Assembly (NCBI RefSeq): GCF_005405585.1 | Contig: NZ_BJEQ01000003.1 | Coordinates: forward strand, 62,001 to 126,000 | From: Agarivorans sp. Toyoura001 | Lineage (GTDB): Bacteria > Pseudomonadota > Gammaproteobacteria > Enterobacterales > Celerinatantimonadaceae | Reading direction: 5' to 3' | DNA: 64,000 nucleotides | In this document: piece after piece, positions 56,462 through 64,000 of the stretch | Position numbering within the stretch: position 1 is the first letter of the stretch | Layout: the number at the start of each line of letters is the position of its first letter | Made by a program: the position numbers and the translations under genes | Notes under the pieces: model-generated | Told to the model about the DNA's origin: nothing | Seen by the model: only the letters and a program-made list of their open reading frames with translations | Databases searched by the model: none

Positions 56462-57910
56462 GTGATAGATTCATTTTTGTCTGACTTAGGTTTGCTCATT
56501 TATGTATTGCTGATTATTGCAGTGGCCCTACAAGTGATGTTAAAACGCCGTCCAGTAGGCGTAACCCTTACCTGGCTGCTACTGATTTTTGCAATACCTT
56601 TACTGGGCATTATTTGCTACCAGCTATTTGGTGAGCGCTATTTGGGCCGCTTGCGCGCTAGGCGAGCGCGAGTAATGGAAACCAAGTACAAACAAAGTGT
56701 ACACCAGTTTAAGCGTTCTCCTCACGCTGTAGAGCGCTCCTGTTCAGAACAAGCAGAACCCCTAAACAAACTAACCCGGCGTTTGCTTGGCTTGCCAATA
56801 TTGGGAGGGAATTTATTACAAAACCTTGAAGATTCCCTCTCTACGCTAAGCCAGCTAACCCAAGATATACACCAAGCAAAAACCACCATCTACCTTGAGT
56901 TTTACATTGTACAACTCGGTGGATTAGTCGACCCATTGTTAGACGCTTTGGCGCTTGCTGCCCAACGAAAAGTAAGTGTGTACTTACTGGCTGACTCAGT
57001 AGGATCAAGAGAGTTTTTAAGCTCTGAGAAAAGACCCCAACTAGAACATGCTGGCGTAAATGTGATTGAAGCATTACACGCCAACCCCATTCGAATGCTA
57101 CTACAACGCATAGATTTAAGGCTGCATCGAAAAATTGCTGCCATTGACCAACACGTGGCGTATACCGGCTCTATGAATCTCGTAGACCCACGCTTTTTTA
57201 ATCAGCAGCGCGGCCTTGGCCAATGGGTTGATTTGATGTTGAGGGTGGAAGGTCCCGCTGCAGTAAACCTACAAGCGGTGGTCGCTTACGATATTGAAAT
57301 GGAAACTGGCTTGGCACTTATCGAGCAATTAGATTTAGTCTCTCCTGCCGCTTCTGCTGGTCAGCAGCTCATGCAGATTATGCCTTCAGGACCAGGCATC
57401 TTTGGCGACCATGTTATTCAGTTACTGCTCTCGTCTTTATACTTAGCCAAGCAACAAATTGTATTAACCAGCCCTTACTTTGTGCCTGATGAAAGCCTGC
57501 AAATGGCCTTAGTGACTGCCGCTAATCGCGGGGTAGAAGTTAACCTAATTTTACCCGCAAGAAATGATTCCTTTTTGGTACGGTACGCCAGCCATTCCTT
57601 TTATCAGCAACTATTAGATGCTGGCGTTAATATCTTCAAATTCAATGGCGGTTTATTACACACCAAAAGCCTGCTAATCGATCAGCAAGTTGCTTTGGTG
57701 GGCACCGTAAATTTAGACATGCGCAGTTTATGGCTTAACTTTGAAGTGACATCGATTATTGATGACAAAGATTACGCCAAAGATTTATATAGAATCATGC
57801 AACACTACTTACAACAAAGCAGTAAAGTTGATGCTATTGCCTGGCGAAAACGTCCCGTTTATCGACGGTTGATGGAAAATATTATCCATATTTTTAGTCC
57901 TTTGCTGTAG
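56462..57910 (+). CDS. clsA: Cardiolipin synthase
   Basis: Joins two phosphatidylglycerols into cardiolipin and glycerol at the inner membrane. The 482 residues are colinear with E. coli ClsA (486). Two N-terminal membrane helices (residues 8-27 and 36-56) precede the two phospholipase D HKD motifs, HRKIAAID from residue 222 and HTKSLLID from residue 400, with YTGSMNLVDPRFF and VGTVNLDMRSLWLNFE after them. The end IFSPLL matches ClsA. GTG start at 56462 after GGGG. Confidence 0.93.
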   Translation: MIDSFLSDLGLLIYVLLIIAVALQVMLKRRPVGVTLTWLLLIFAIPLLGIICYQLFGERYLGRLRARRARVMETKYKQSVHQFKRSPHAVERSCSEQAEPLNKLTRRLLGLPILGGNLLQNLEDSLSTLSQLTQDIHQAKTTIYLEFYIVQLGGLVDPLLDALALAAQRKVSVYLLADSVGSREFLSSEKRPQLEHAGVNVIEALHANPIRMLLQRIDLRLHRKIAAIDQHVAYTGSMNLVDPRFFNQQRGLGQWVDLMLRVEGPAAVNLQAVVAYDIEMETGLALIEQLDLVSPAASAGQQLMQIMPSGPGIFGDHVIQLLLSSLYLAKQQIVLTSPYFVPDESLQMALVTAANRGVEVNLILPARNDSFLVRYASHSFYQQLLDAGVNIFKFNGGLLHTKSLLIDQQVALVGTVNLDMRSLWLNFEVTSIIDDKDYAKDLYRIMQHYLQQSSKVDAIAWRKRPVYRRLMENIIHIFSPLL

Positions 57911-58258
57911 CAATCAAACGACCTAAGACCTAGCAAGGCACGTTATTCACCACTGCATAGTTATTCAAGCCCTTTACTCTGAAAGGAAGTAATCATGCTA
58001 GGTAAGGGTAGAATACTGCAATCCAAGAACTAGCTAACAATCCTTAAACGTCGCGCCTCCAACTATTATCCAGCGCAATACATTTATAGTATGAATAAGG
58101 CTTTCAGCACCTATAAACTGAGCTACCGCACATTTCAATCACAAAAACATCTAAATAAAGTGACTAAATAGCCATTTGGGCATGTAATCAATTCCCCCAT
58201 AATCATACATTTTCGCTCGTTATGCTTGGCGATTTATAGGATATATCTAGGTTTTCAT
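57911..58258. other. Intergenic between clsA and the acyltransferase gene
   Basis: About 350 bases with no firm feature. A 12-codon frame at 57995-58033 has a good AAGGAAG ribosome site 5 bases before its ATG, but is too short to call. Confidence 0.4.
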
Positions 58259-59089
58259 GTGAGTCATCAACAACCCAGTTCCATTGCTCCGCGTAAGTTG
58301 CAACTAAGCGCCTCCTCTGTAAAGCAATTAGCACTTCAGCACCAAGGCGAAGAACTCGCACAACGCTACCAACGTTTTTTTCAAGCGAGTATCGCGAGTA
58401 ACGATTCTGAAGTGAAGAAGGTCTATCAATTACGCCATCGCGTGTATTGTGAAGAGTTTAAATTTGAACCCAGTAATAAGCTGCAGCAGGAAAAAGACAA
58501 CTACGATAGCTACTCACAGTATTGCCGAGTGCAACATTTAACCAGCGGGCTTGATGCCGGTTGCTTAAGAATGGTGCACCCAAAAGGTCAACAGAGTCTG
58601 CCTATTTTGGATGCCTGCGGTTCGGCCATTACTCATCAAGCATTGCACCCAGATAATTTTGCCAGAGAAAGTATTTGCGAAGTGTCGCGCGTGGCTTTAG
58701 ATACTCAATTTCGTCGTAGGAAAATTGATAACAAAAGTGGTAATCGGCCTTCAGGCATGACGTTAGCGGAATTTAGCCAAAAAGAGCTGAGAACCTTTCC
58801 CTACATCACCATGAGTTTATATTTAGCAGCATCGATTGTTGCTGAACAAAGTGGCATTAAACACGCTTACGTGATGGTTGAACCCAAACTCGCCCGAAGC
58901 TTGTCCTTGTTTGGCATTAAGATGACGCGCATTAGCCCAAATATTGATTACCACGGTATTAGAGCGGCTTACCACATCACTCTTGAGCGCTTTCAAGAGC
59001 AACTCCCCTTGTTATATCAACCTTTGTTTGAGCTGATTAAACAAAGCGTTAACCCTAAAATAGGCTTACTCGCCAACTCCCCCGCTTAA
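58259..59089 (+). CDS. PEP-CTERM/exosortase-associated (FeeM-type) acyltransferase
   Basis: A 276-residue protein of the GNAT-like group that includes N-acyl amino acid synthase FeeM and the putative exosortase-associated acyltransferases, distant relatives of LuxI. Typical blocks are VYQLRHRVYCEEFKFEP, CEVSRVALDTQFRRRK near residue 150 and FPYITMSLYLAASIVAEQSG with HAYVMVEPKLARSLSLFGI. The expected reaction is transfer of a fatty acyl chain from ACP to an amine. I prefer the GTG at 58259 (AGG 7 bases upstream); a TTG at 58226 is possible. No exosortase or PEP-CTERM gene is in the window. Family assignment is from motif memory. Confidence 0.7.
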   Translation: MSHQQPSSIAPRKLQLSASSVKQLALQHQGEELAQRYQRFFQASIASNDSEVKKVYQLRHRVYCEEFKFEPSNKLQQEKDNYDSYSQYCRVQHLTSGLDAGCLRMVHPKGQQSLPILDACGSAITHQALHPDNFARESICEVSRVALDTQFRRRKIDNKSGNRPSGMTLAEFSQKELRTFPYITMSLYLAASIVAEQSGIKHAYVMVEPKLARSLSLFGIKMTRISPNIDYHGIRAAYHITLERFQEQLPLLYQPLFELIKQSVNPKIGLLANSPA

Positions 59090-59110
59090 CAAAAATTTTT
59101 ACAAAAACTA

Positions 59111-59136
59111 AAAAAGGCAGCCTAAGCTGCCTTTTT
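59111..59136. terminator. Bidirectional terminator between acyltransferase gene and typA
   Basis: An 11 bp stem (59111-59121 with 59126-59136), 4-base loop, A-run on one side and T-run on the other; both convergent genes end close by. Confidence 0.88.
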
Positions 59137-59158
59137 CAATCACCTTATAAACGCTTGC

Positions 59159-60982
59159 TTATGGTGCCTTAGGTGGGCGACCCGCACGCTTACGTTCGTT
59201 TTCGGTAAGCAAACGCTTACGAATACGAATGCTTTCAGGCGTCACTTCTACTAACTCGTCATCATCAATAAACTCAAGCGCTTGCTCAAGAGTCATAAGA
59301 ATCGGTGGCGTTAGTACTTGTGCTTCATCAGTACCTGAAGAACGAACGTTAGTTAGCTGCTTACCTTTCAGACAGTTTACTGTTAAATCGTTATCACGGC
59401 TGTGAATACCCACGATTTGACCTTCGTATACTTCGTCGGCATGTTGAGTAAATAAACGACCACGGTCTTGTAGGTTATACAACGAGTAAGTCAGTGCTTT
59501 ACCGGTAGCATTTGAGATCAATACGCCGTTTTGACGCTGACCAATCGTACCGCCCTTATGTGGACCGTAACGTTCAAAAGTATGGTAAATCAGACCTGAA
59601 CCTGAAGTTAGCGTCATGAATTCAGTTTGGAAACCCATTAAACCACGGCTTGGCATCAAGAAGTCCATGCGAACACGGCCTTTGCCATCTGGTGCCATAT
59701 CAGTAAGGTCACCCTTACGTAAGCCCATTTGCTCCATAACACTACCCTGATGCGCTTCTTCAACATCAATGGTTACTGTTTCGTACGGTTCTTCAAGTTT
59801 GCCATCTACCGTACGCAGAATTACTTCTGGGCGTGATACCGCAAGCTCAAAACCTTCACGACGCATGTTTTCGATAAGGATACCTAAGTGAAGCTCGCCA
59901 CGGCCAGATACGCGGAATTTATCCGGATCGTCCATTTCTTCAACACGTAAAGCAACGTTATGAACCATTTCTTTTTGCAAACGCTCAAGAATGTTTCGAG
60001 AAGTAACAAATTTACCTTCTTTACCAGCAAACGGAGAGTTGTTTACCTGGAAAGTCATGTTAACCGTAGGTTCATCAACACTCAGTGGCGTTAAGGCTTC
60101 AACGTTGTTGGTATCACAAATGGTGTCAGAGATTTTAAGCTCGCCAAGACCCGTAATAGCAATAATGTTACCGGCTTCTGCTTTCTGTGTTTCTTGACGC
60201 TCTAGGCCCAAGTAACTTAGCACAAGGCCAACTTTACCATTGCGGGTTTTACCGTCAGCGCCCACTACAGTCACTTGTTGGTTAGGCACAACACTACCGC
60301 GAGTAATACGGCCTACACCGATAACACCAACATAAGAGTTGTAATCTAACTGAGAAATTTGCATCTGGAAATCGCCACTTGGGTCAGCAGCTGGAGGAGC
60401 AACATTTTCAACAATTGCTTGGAACAATGGTTCCATGTTGTCTGATGGCTCATCTAAGTCCATGGTTGCCCAGCCGTTAATCGCTGATGCATAAACCACT
60501 TTAAAGTCTAACTGATCGTCAGTTGCACCAAGGTTATCGAATAAATCAAATACTTGATCCATAACCCAATCAGGGCGAGCACCTGGTTTATCAATCTTGT
60601 TAATGACTAAGATTGGCTTAAGGCCTTGAGCAAACGCTTTTTGTGTTACAAAGCGTGTTTGCGGCATTGGGCCTTCTTGGGCATCAACAAGTAGCAACAC
60701 TGAGTCAGCCATAGACATAACACGCTCTACTTCTCCACCGAAGTCGGCGTGCCCAGGAGTATCAACAATGTTGATATGGTAGTCGTTCCATTCAATAGCA
60801 GTATTTTTTGCAAGAATGGTAATACCACGCTCTTTCTCAATGTCGTTAGAGTCCATGACTCGCTCTTCAGCATCACCACGAGTAGTTAGCGTACCGGATT
60901 GCTGCAATAACTTGTCAACTAGGGTCGTTTTCCCGTGGTCAACGTGAGCAATAATGGCGATGTTTCTTAACTTATCTAGCAC
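59159..60982 (-). CDS. typA: Ribosome-associated GTPase TypA/BipA
   Basis: Translation-factor-like GTPase helping 50S assembly and stress growth. The 607 residues match E. coli BipA (607). The G domain has [25 protein letters not shown] and [16 protein letters not shown]-like domains follow, with the C-terminal domain [18 protein letters not shown] and [20 protein letters not shown]. The start is GTG at 60982 with a weak ribosome site. It is divergent from glnA, the same neighbourhood as in E. coli. Confidence 0.97.
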   Translation of the reverse strand: MLDKLRNIAIIAHVDHGKTTLVDKLLQQSGTLTTRGDAEERVMDSNDIEKERGITILAKNTAIEWNDYHINIVDTPGHADFGGEVERVMSMADSVLLLVDAQEGPMPQTRFVTQKAFAQGLKPILVINKIDKPGARPDWVMDQVFDLFDNLGATDDQLDFKVVYASAINGWATMDLDEPSDNMEPLFQAIVENVAPPAADPSGDFQMQISQLDYNSYVGVIGVGRITRGSVVPNQQVTVVGADGKTRNGKVGLVLSYLGLERQETQKAEAGNIIAITGLGELKISDTICDTNNVEALTPLSVDEPTVNMTFQVNNSPFAGKEGKFVTSRNILERLQKEMVHNVALRVEEMDDPDKFRVSGRGELHLGILIENMRREGFELAVSRPEVILRTVDGKLEEPYETVTIDVEEAHQGSVMEQMGLRKGDLTDMAPDGKGRVRMDFLMPSRGLMGFQTEFMTLTSGSGLIYHTFERYGPHKGGTIGQRQNGVLISNATGKALTYSLYNLQDRGRLFTQHADEVYEGQIVGIHSRDNDLTVNCLKGKQLTNVRSSGTDEAQVLTPPILMTLEQALEFIDDDELVEVTPESIRIRKRLLTENERKRAGRPPKAP

Positions 60983-61122
60983 GGCTCTCAGCCCTTTTAT
61001 AATGAGGTAAAAGTAAAAAGTGCGCTATTGTACATATAAACGACAACTTCTCATAGTTTTAAGTTGATCACGGTTTTTCTCCTACCCACTTAGGGTATGA
61101 TAAGTGCGGCTAGAAACTTAAC

Positions 61123-61136
61123 GCACCAAAATGGAC
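61123..61136. promoter_or_regulatory. NtrC-binding site 1
   Basis: GCACCAAAATGGAC fits the NtrC pattern GCACC-N5-GGTGC in most positions. It lies about 95 bases upstream of the sigma54 promoter. Confidence 0.55.
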
Positions 61137-61155
61137 AAGAACAGCACCACAAAAG

Positions 61156-61170
61156 TGCACCGCATTGCAC
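61156..61170. promoter_or_regulatory. NtrC-binding site 2
   Basis: TGCACCGCATTGCAC resembles the E. coli glnA enhancer half-sites (TGCAC-N5-GTGCA). It is 33 bases from site 1, about three helical turns, so two dimers could bind the same face. Confidence 0.65.
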
Positions 61171-61220
61171 TAAATTGATGCCCCTTCCCATAACAACCAT
61201 ATATATCAATATCTTATGTG

Positions 61221-61237
61221 TTGGCACAGTTTTAGCT
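61221..61237 (+). promoter_or_regulatory. Sigma54 promoter of glnA
   Basis: TTGGCACAGTTTTAGCTT carries the -24 GG and -12 GC elements at the right spacing and almost repeats the E. coli glnAp2 promoter. It lies about 85 bases before the glnA start. Confidence 0.85.
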
Positions 61238-61322
61238 TCAAGCAACACAACAGCGTTAATTCGTTATAAATACTATTAAATCGATTGAACCATCAATTTT
61301 GATGACACCGGAGGTTAAAAAC

Positions 61323-62729
61323 ATGTCTGCAGAAGTTTTAGCTTTGCTTAAAGAGCAAGAGGTTAAATTTGTTGACTTACGCTTTACCGATACTAAAGGT
61401 AAAGAGCAACACGTATCTATTCCATCTCACCAGGTTGACGAAGATTTCTTCACCGACGGCAAAATGTTTGATGGTTCTTCTATTTCAGGCTGGAAAGGCA
61501 TTAACGAATCAGACATGGTATTAATGCCTGATCCTGCTACTGCAGTACTAGACCCGTTCACAGAAGAAAACACTCTAAACCTTCGTTGTGACATTCTTGA
61601 GCCAGCAACTATGCAAGGTTACGACCGTGACCCACGCTCTGTAGCTAAGCGCGCTGAAGAATACATGCGTTCTACCGGTATTGCAGATTCTGCATACTTC
61701 GGTCCTGAGCCAGAGTTCTTCTTGTTTGATGACGTTAAGTACAAAACTGACATGTCAGGTTCTATGTACAAAATTGATGCTGATGAAGCGTCTTGGAACT
61801 CAGACAAGCATTTTGAAGACGGTAACACTGGTCACCGTCCTGGCGTTAAAGGCGGTTACTTCCCAGTAGCACCAGTTGATTCTTCACAAGACCTACGCTC
61901 AGCAATGTGTTTAGTACTTGAAGAAATGGGTCAAACTGTTGAAGCGCACCACCACGAAGTAGCAACAGCAGGTCAGAACGAAATCGCCACTTTATTCAAC
62001 TCAATCGTTGAAAAAGCTGATGAAACTCAAGTTCTTAAGTATGTTGTTCACAACGTAGCTCACGCTTACGGTAAAACAGCGACTTTCATGCCTAAGCCAG
62101 TTGTTGGTGATAACGGTAGCGGTATGCACGTTCACCAATCAATTTGGAAAGACGGCGAAAACTTGTTTGCTGGTGACCTATATGGTGGCCTATCTGAAAC
62201 TGCATTGTTCTACATTGGCGGTATCATCAAACATGCTAAAGCGATTAACGCTTTTGCTAACGCATCTACCAACTCTTACAAGCGTTTGGTACCAGGTTTT
62301 GAAGCGCCAGTTATGCTAGCTTACTCAGCACGTAACCGTTCTGCTTCTATCCGTATTCCAGTAGTACCTTCGCCTAAAGCTCGTCGTATCGAAGTACGTT
62401 TCCCTGACCCAACAGCTAACCCATACTTAGCATTCTCTGCAATGTTGATGGCTGGCCTTGACGGGATCAAAAACAAAATCCACCCTGGCGATGCTATGGA
62501 CAAGGATTTATACGACTTACCTGCAGAAGAAGCAGCTGAAATTCCACAAGTGGCAACCTCACTTGAAAATGCACTAGCTTGCCTAGATGCAGACCGTGAA
62601 TTCTTAACTGCTGGCGGCGTATTCAGCAACGATTACATCGATTCTTACATCGCATTGAAATCAGCTGACGTTGAGCGCATCAACATGACAACTCACCCAG
62701 TTGAGTTCGAATTGTACTACAGCGTATAA
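61323..62729 (+). CDS. glnA: Glutamine synthetase, type I
   Basis: Makes glutamine from glutamate, ammonia and ATP; the dodecamer is cytoplasmic. The 468 residues (E. coli 469) show [18 protein letters not shown], the metal site [25 protein letters not shown] and [15 protein letters not shown]. The adenylylation site is Tyr397 in KDLYDLP. The ATG at 61323 follows GGAGG; the frame is open to 61299, but the eight extra residues would cover that ribosome site. Driven by the sigma54/NtrC region; terminator follows. Confidence 0.98.
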   Translation: MSAEVLALLKEQEVKFVDLRFTDTKGKEQHVSIPSHQVDEDFFTDGKMFDGSSISGWKGINESDMVLMPDPATAVLDPFTEENTLNLRCDILEPATMQGYDRDPRSVAKRAEEYMRSTGIADSAYFGPEPEFFLFDDVKYKTDMSGSMYKIDADEASWNSDKHFEDGNTGHRPGVKGGYFPVAPVDSSQDLRSAMCLVLEEMGQTVEAHHHEVATAGQNEIATLFNSIVEKADETQVLKYVVHNVAHAYGKTATFMPKPVVGDNGSGMHVHQSIWKDGENLFAGDLYGGLSETALFYIGGIIKHAKAINAFANASTNSYKRLVPGFEAPVMLAYSARNRSASIRIPVVPSPKARRIEVRFPDPTANPYLAFSAMLMAGLDGIKNKIHPGDAMDKDLYDLPAEEAAEIPQVATSLENALACLDADREFLTAGGVFSNDYIDSYIALKSADVERINMTTHPVEFELYYSV

Positions 62730-62750
62730 ACAAAACGTTACACAGCTTAA

Positions 62751-62778
62751 AAAACCCGCTTTAAAGCGGGTTTTTTTA
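62751..62778 (+). terminator. Rho-independent terminator of glnA
   Basis: A 10 bp stem (62751-62760 with 62765-62774), 4-base loop and T-run, 22 bases past the stop. It should separate high-level glnA expression from glnL. Confidence 0.92.
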
Positions 62779-62833
62779 TTGCTTTTCAATAGGTTTTTGC
62801 CCACCGTTAGCAGGTTGAATGGAGGAATTATCA

Positions 62834-63376
62834 ATGAGCAAATGGTTTGCTATCATTTTTTTTATCAGTTTCGGACTAGTAAGTGTTCAAGCCGCCGACA
62901 CTATTTACCAATGGGTAGATGAGAATGGCATCACCCACTTTTCAGATCGCCCCCAAGTTGGCGCTACCGAACTACAGGTAGACGTCGCTCCGCCAGCCAC
63001 CGATGGCCCCTTGGCAACTCCGCGTCCCCCCCTGAAAAAGAAACAAAAACCAATTAAGTATCAAGTACAAATTACCAGCCCAAGTCATGAACAAACCATT
63101 CGCGACAACGAAGGCAAAATTTCGATTACAGCAACCACTACGCCACTGCCGTTAAATAGCATGGGCTACAAGTTGGTGCTTGATGGTGTACCCCAAGGGC
63201 AAATCACTAAAATGGGGAGCTTTAACCTCACCAATATTGATCGTGGTGCCCATACTATTCATGTGCAGTTGGTTGATGAATCGGGCAAGGAAATTGCATC
63301 GTCTAAACCCATTACCGTATTTTTGCACCGCGCTAACGCATTTGGCGCTGGAGCAGCTGCAGCAGGGGGAGGCTAA
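62834..63376 (+). CDS. DUF4124 periplasmic protein between glnA and glnL
   Basis: A 180-residue protein. A signal peptide (MSKWFAIIFFISFGLVSVQA) is followed by the DUF4124 domain DTIYQWVDENGITHFSDRP (residues 21-39). A Pro/Lys-rich linker then leads to an Ig-like beta domain (YQVQITSPSHEQTIRDNEG, AHTIHVQLVDESGKEI), and the end is Ala/Gly-rich. The ATG at 62834 has GGAGG 8 bases upstream. A DUF4124 gene between glnA and glnL is, as I recall, common in vibrios and Shewanella. Its role is unknown. Confidence 0.85.
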   Translation: MSKWFAIIFFISFGLVSVQAADTIYQWVDENGITHFSDRPQVGATELQVDVAPPATDGPLATPRPPLKKKQKPIKYQVQITSPSHEQTIRDNEGKISITATTTPLPLNSMGYKLVLDGVPQGQITKMGSFNLTNIDRGAHTIHVQLVDESGKEIASSKPITVFLHRANAFGAGAAAAGGG

Positions 63377-63451
63377 CTAGCAACTCTCTGCCTTTTGAGG
63401 TTAAACTCAGTGCAGAAGCACCAACTTGGTGCGCCCATTCAGGAGAGAGTA

Positions 63452-64000
63452 GTGTTAGAGATCTCTGGCTTAGAACGTTTAGTATTGGAAAATCAAGTTA
63501 CCGCCATTGTGCTGCTTGATGCTGAGTTAAAAATTCAATATGTAAACGCTTCTGCCGAACAGTTACTCGGGCAAAGTGCCAAGCGGCTTATTGACGAGCC
63601 GCTTGCCATGCAGGTTAAACACAGTTCTCTAGACCTAAGCAAGCTTGGCAGTGTATGTAGCTCAGGGCAGAGCTTTACCGATAACGAAGTGACCTTAGTA
63701 TTTGATAGCCACCATGCTTTAGTCGAGCTCTCGGCCACGCGCATTAATAGTCAACAATACAACTTGTTGATGTTAGAAATGCGCGCCATTGGTCAACAGA
63801 AGAAAATTTCCCAAGAGTTATACCAACACGCCCAGCAACAAGCCGCAAAAGAATTAGTTCGCGGCTTAGCTCATGAAATCAAAAACCCATTAGGCGGACT
63901 GCGCGGCGCTGCACAGTTGCTTGAGAAAGAGCTAGTGAATCCAGAACTCAAAGAATTCACCGGCATTATTATTGAGCAAGCCGATCGGCTGCGAAAACTG
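63452..64000 (+). CDS. glnL: Nitrogen regulation sensor kinase NtrB, N-terminal part
   Basis: Histidine kinase/phosphatase that controls NtrC according to PII and so sets glnA expression. The first 183 residues are in the window and the frame runs off the right end. A PAS domain covers about 1-115 (LVLENQVTAIVLLDAELKIQ, NASAEQLLGQSAKRL). The HisKA domain has LVRGLAHEIKNPLGGLRGAA with the phospho-acceptor His. GTG start at 63452 with AGGAGAG upstream. glnG is expected next, outside the window. Confidence 0.93.
   Translation, partial: MLEISGLERLVLENQVTAIVLLDAELKIQYVNASAEQLLGQSAKRLIDEPLAMQVKHSSLDLSKLGSVCSSGQSFTDNEVTLVFDSHHALVELSATRINSQQYNLLMLEMRAIGQQKKISQELYQHAQQQAAKELVRGLAHEIKNPLGGLRGAAQLLEKELVNPELKEFTGIIIEQADRLRKL

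Noticed and set aside
57995-58033. A 12-codon frame with a good ribosome site
   Set aside because: Too short to judge, no attenuator-like structure after it.

Overview
The window is chromosomal DNA from a gammaproteobacterium. Housekeeping genes read like those of enterics, vibrios and Alteromonadales: argA, pntAB, recG, glpKRD, arnBCADTEF, dtd, clsA, typA, glnA-glnL, tmaR (YeeX) and a YaiL-type DUF2058 gene. An OmpU-like porin, a LamB porin with MalM, DUF945 and AsmA proteins and a beta-glucoside locus suggest a marine, polysaccharide-using member of the Alteromonadales/Vibrionales neighbourhood (Agarivorans-like is a guess from memory, not a database result). No rRNA, tRNA, CRISPR, prophage or insertion sequence was recognised.

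Layout. 1-3.6 kb: C-terminal part of argA, an outer-membrane porin, a small beta-barrel protein, a DUF4250 protein and glutaredoxin 1. 3.7-7.2 kb: an acyltransferase (HHxxxDG family) with a drug-type MFS exporter, divergent from a LysR regulator. 7.3-9 kb: three small genes of unknown function. 9-12 kb: pntAB. 12-14.6 kb: an accessory stretch with an AT-rich HEPN-like gene, a ~300 bp imperfect palindromic repeat and an unknown membrane protein. 14.6-18 kb: an orphan PAS histidine kinase, tmaR, a DUF2058 protein and a secreted proline-rich protein. 18-26.4 kb: recG, a LysR regulator, then glycerol-3-phosphate genes glpK, glpR and glpD with GlpR operators, plus a metallo-beta-lactamase-fold hydrolase. 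26.5-34.1 kb: a complete arnBCADTEF operon for adding 4-amino-4-deoxy-L-arabinose to lipid A. 34.2-40.4 kb: AsmA-like protein, LysR, a YiiD-like GNAT/hotdog fusion, a small membrane protein and a DUF945 protein.

40.5-53.2 kb is the most distinctive region. malM and lamB face a GH116 plus GH94 pair, followed by a convergent lacI-GH1-ABC ATPase group. Near-identical LacI-type operators (core TGAAAGCGCTT) lie upstream of lamB, of GH116 and of lacI itself; at lacI one overlaps the start point of a good sigma70 promoter. I read this as one regulon for uptake and breakdown of beta-linked gluco-oligosaccharides: LamB brings sugar through the outer membrane, an ABC importer (only its ATPase is here) takes it inward, and GH94 phosphorolysis, GH1 and GH116 split it. 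The exact sugar is not known.

53.2-64 kb: dtd with yihY, a SulP anion transporter, cardiolipin synthase, an exosortase-associated/FeeM-type acyltransferase, typA, then glnA with a sigma54 promoter and NtrC sites, a DUF4124 protein and the start of glnL, which runs off the right edge.
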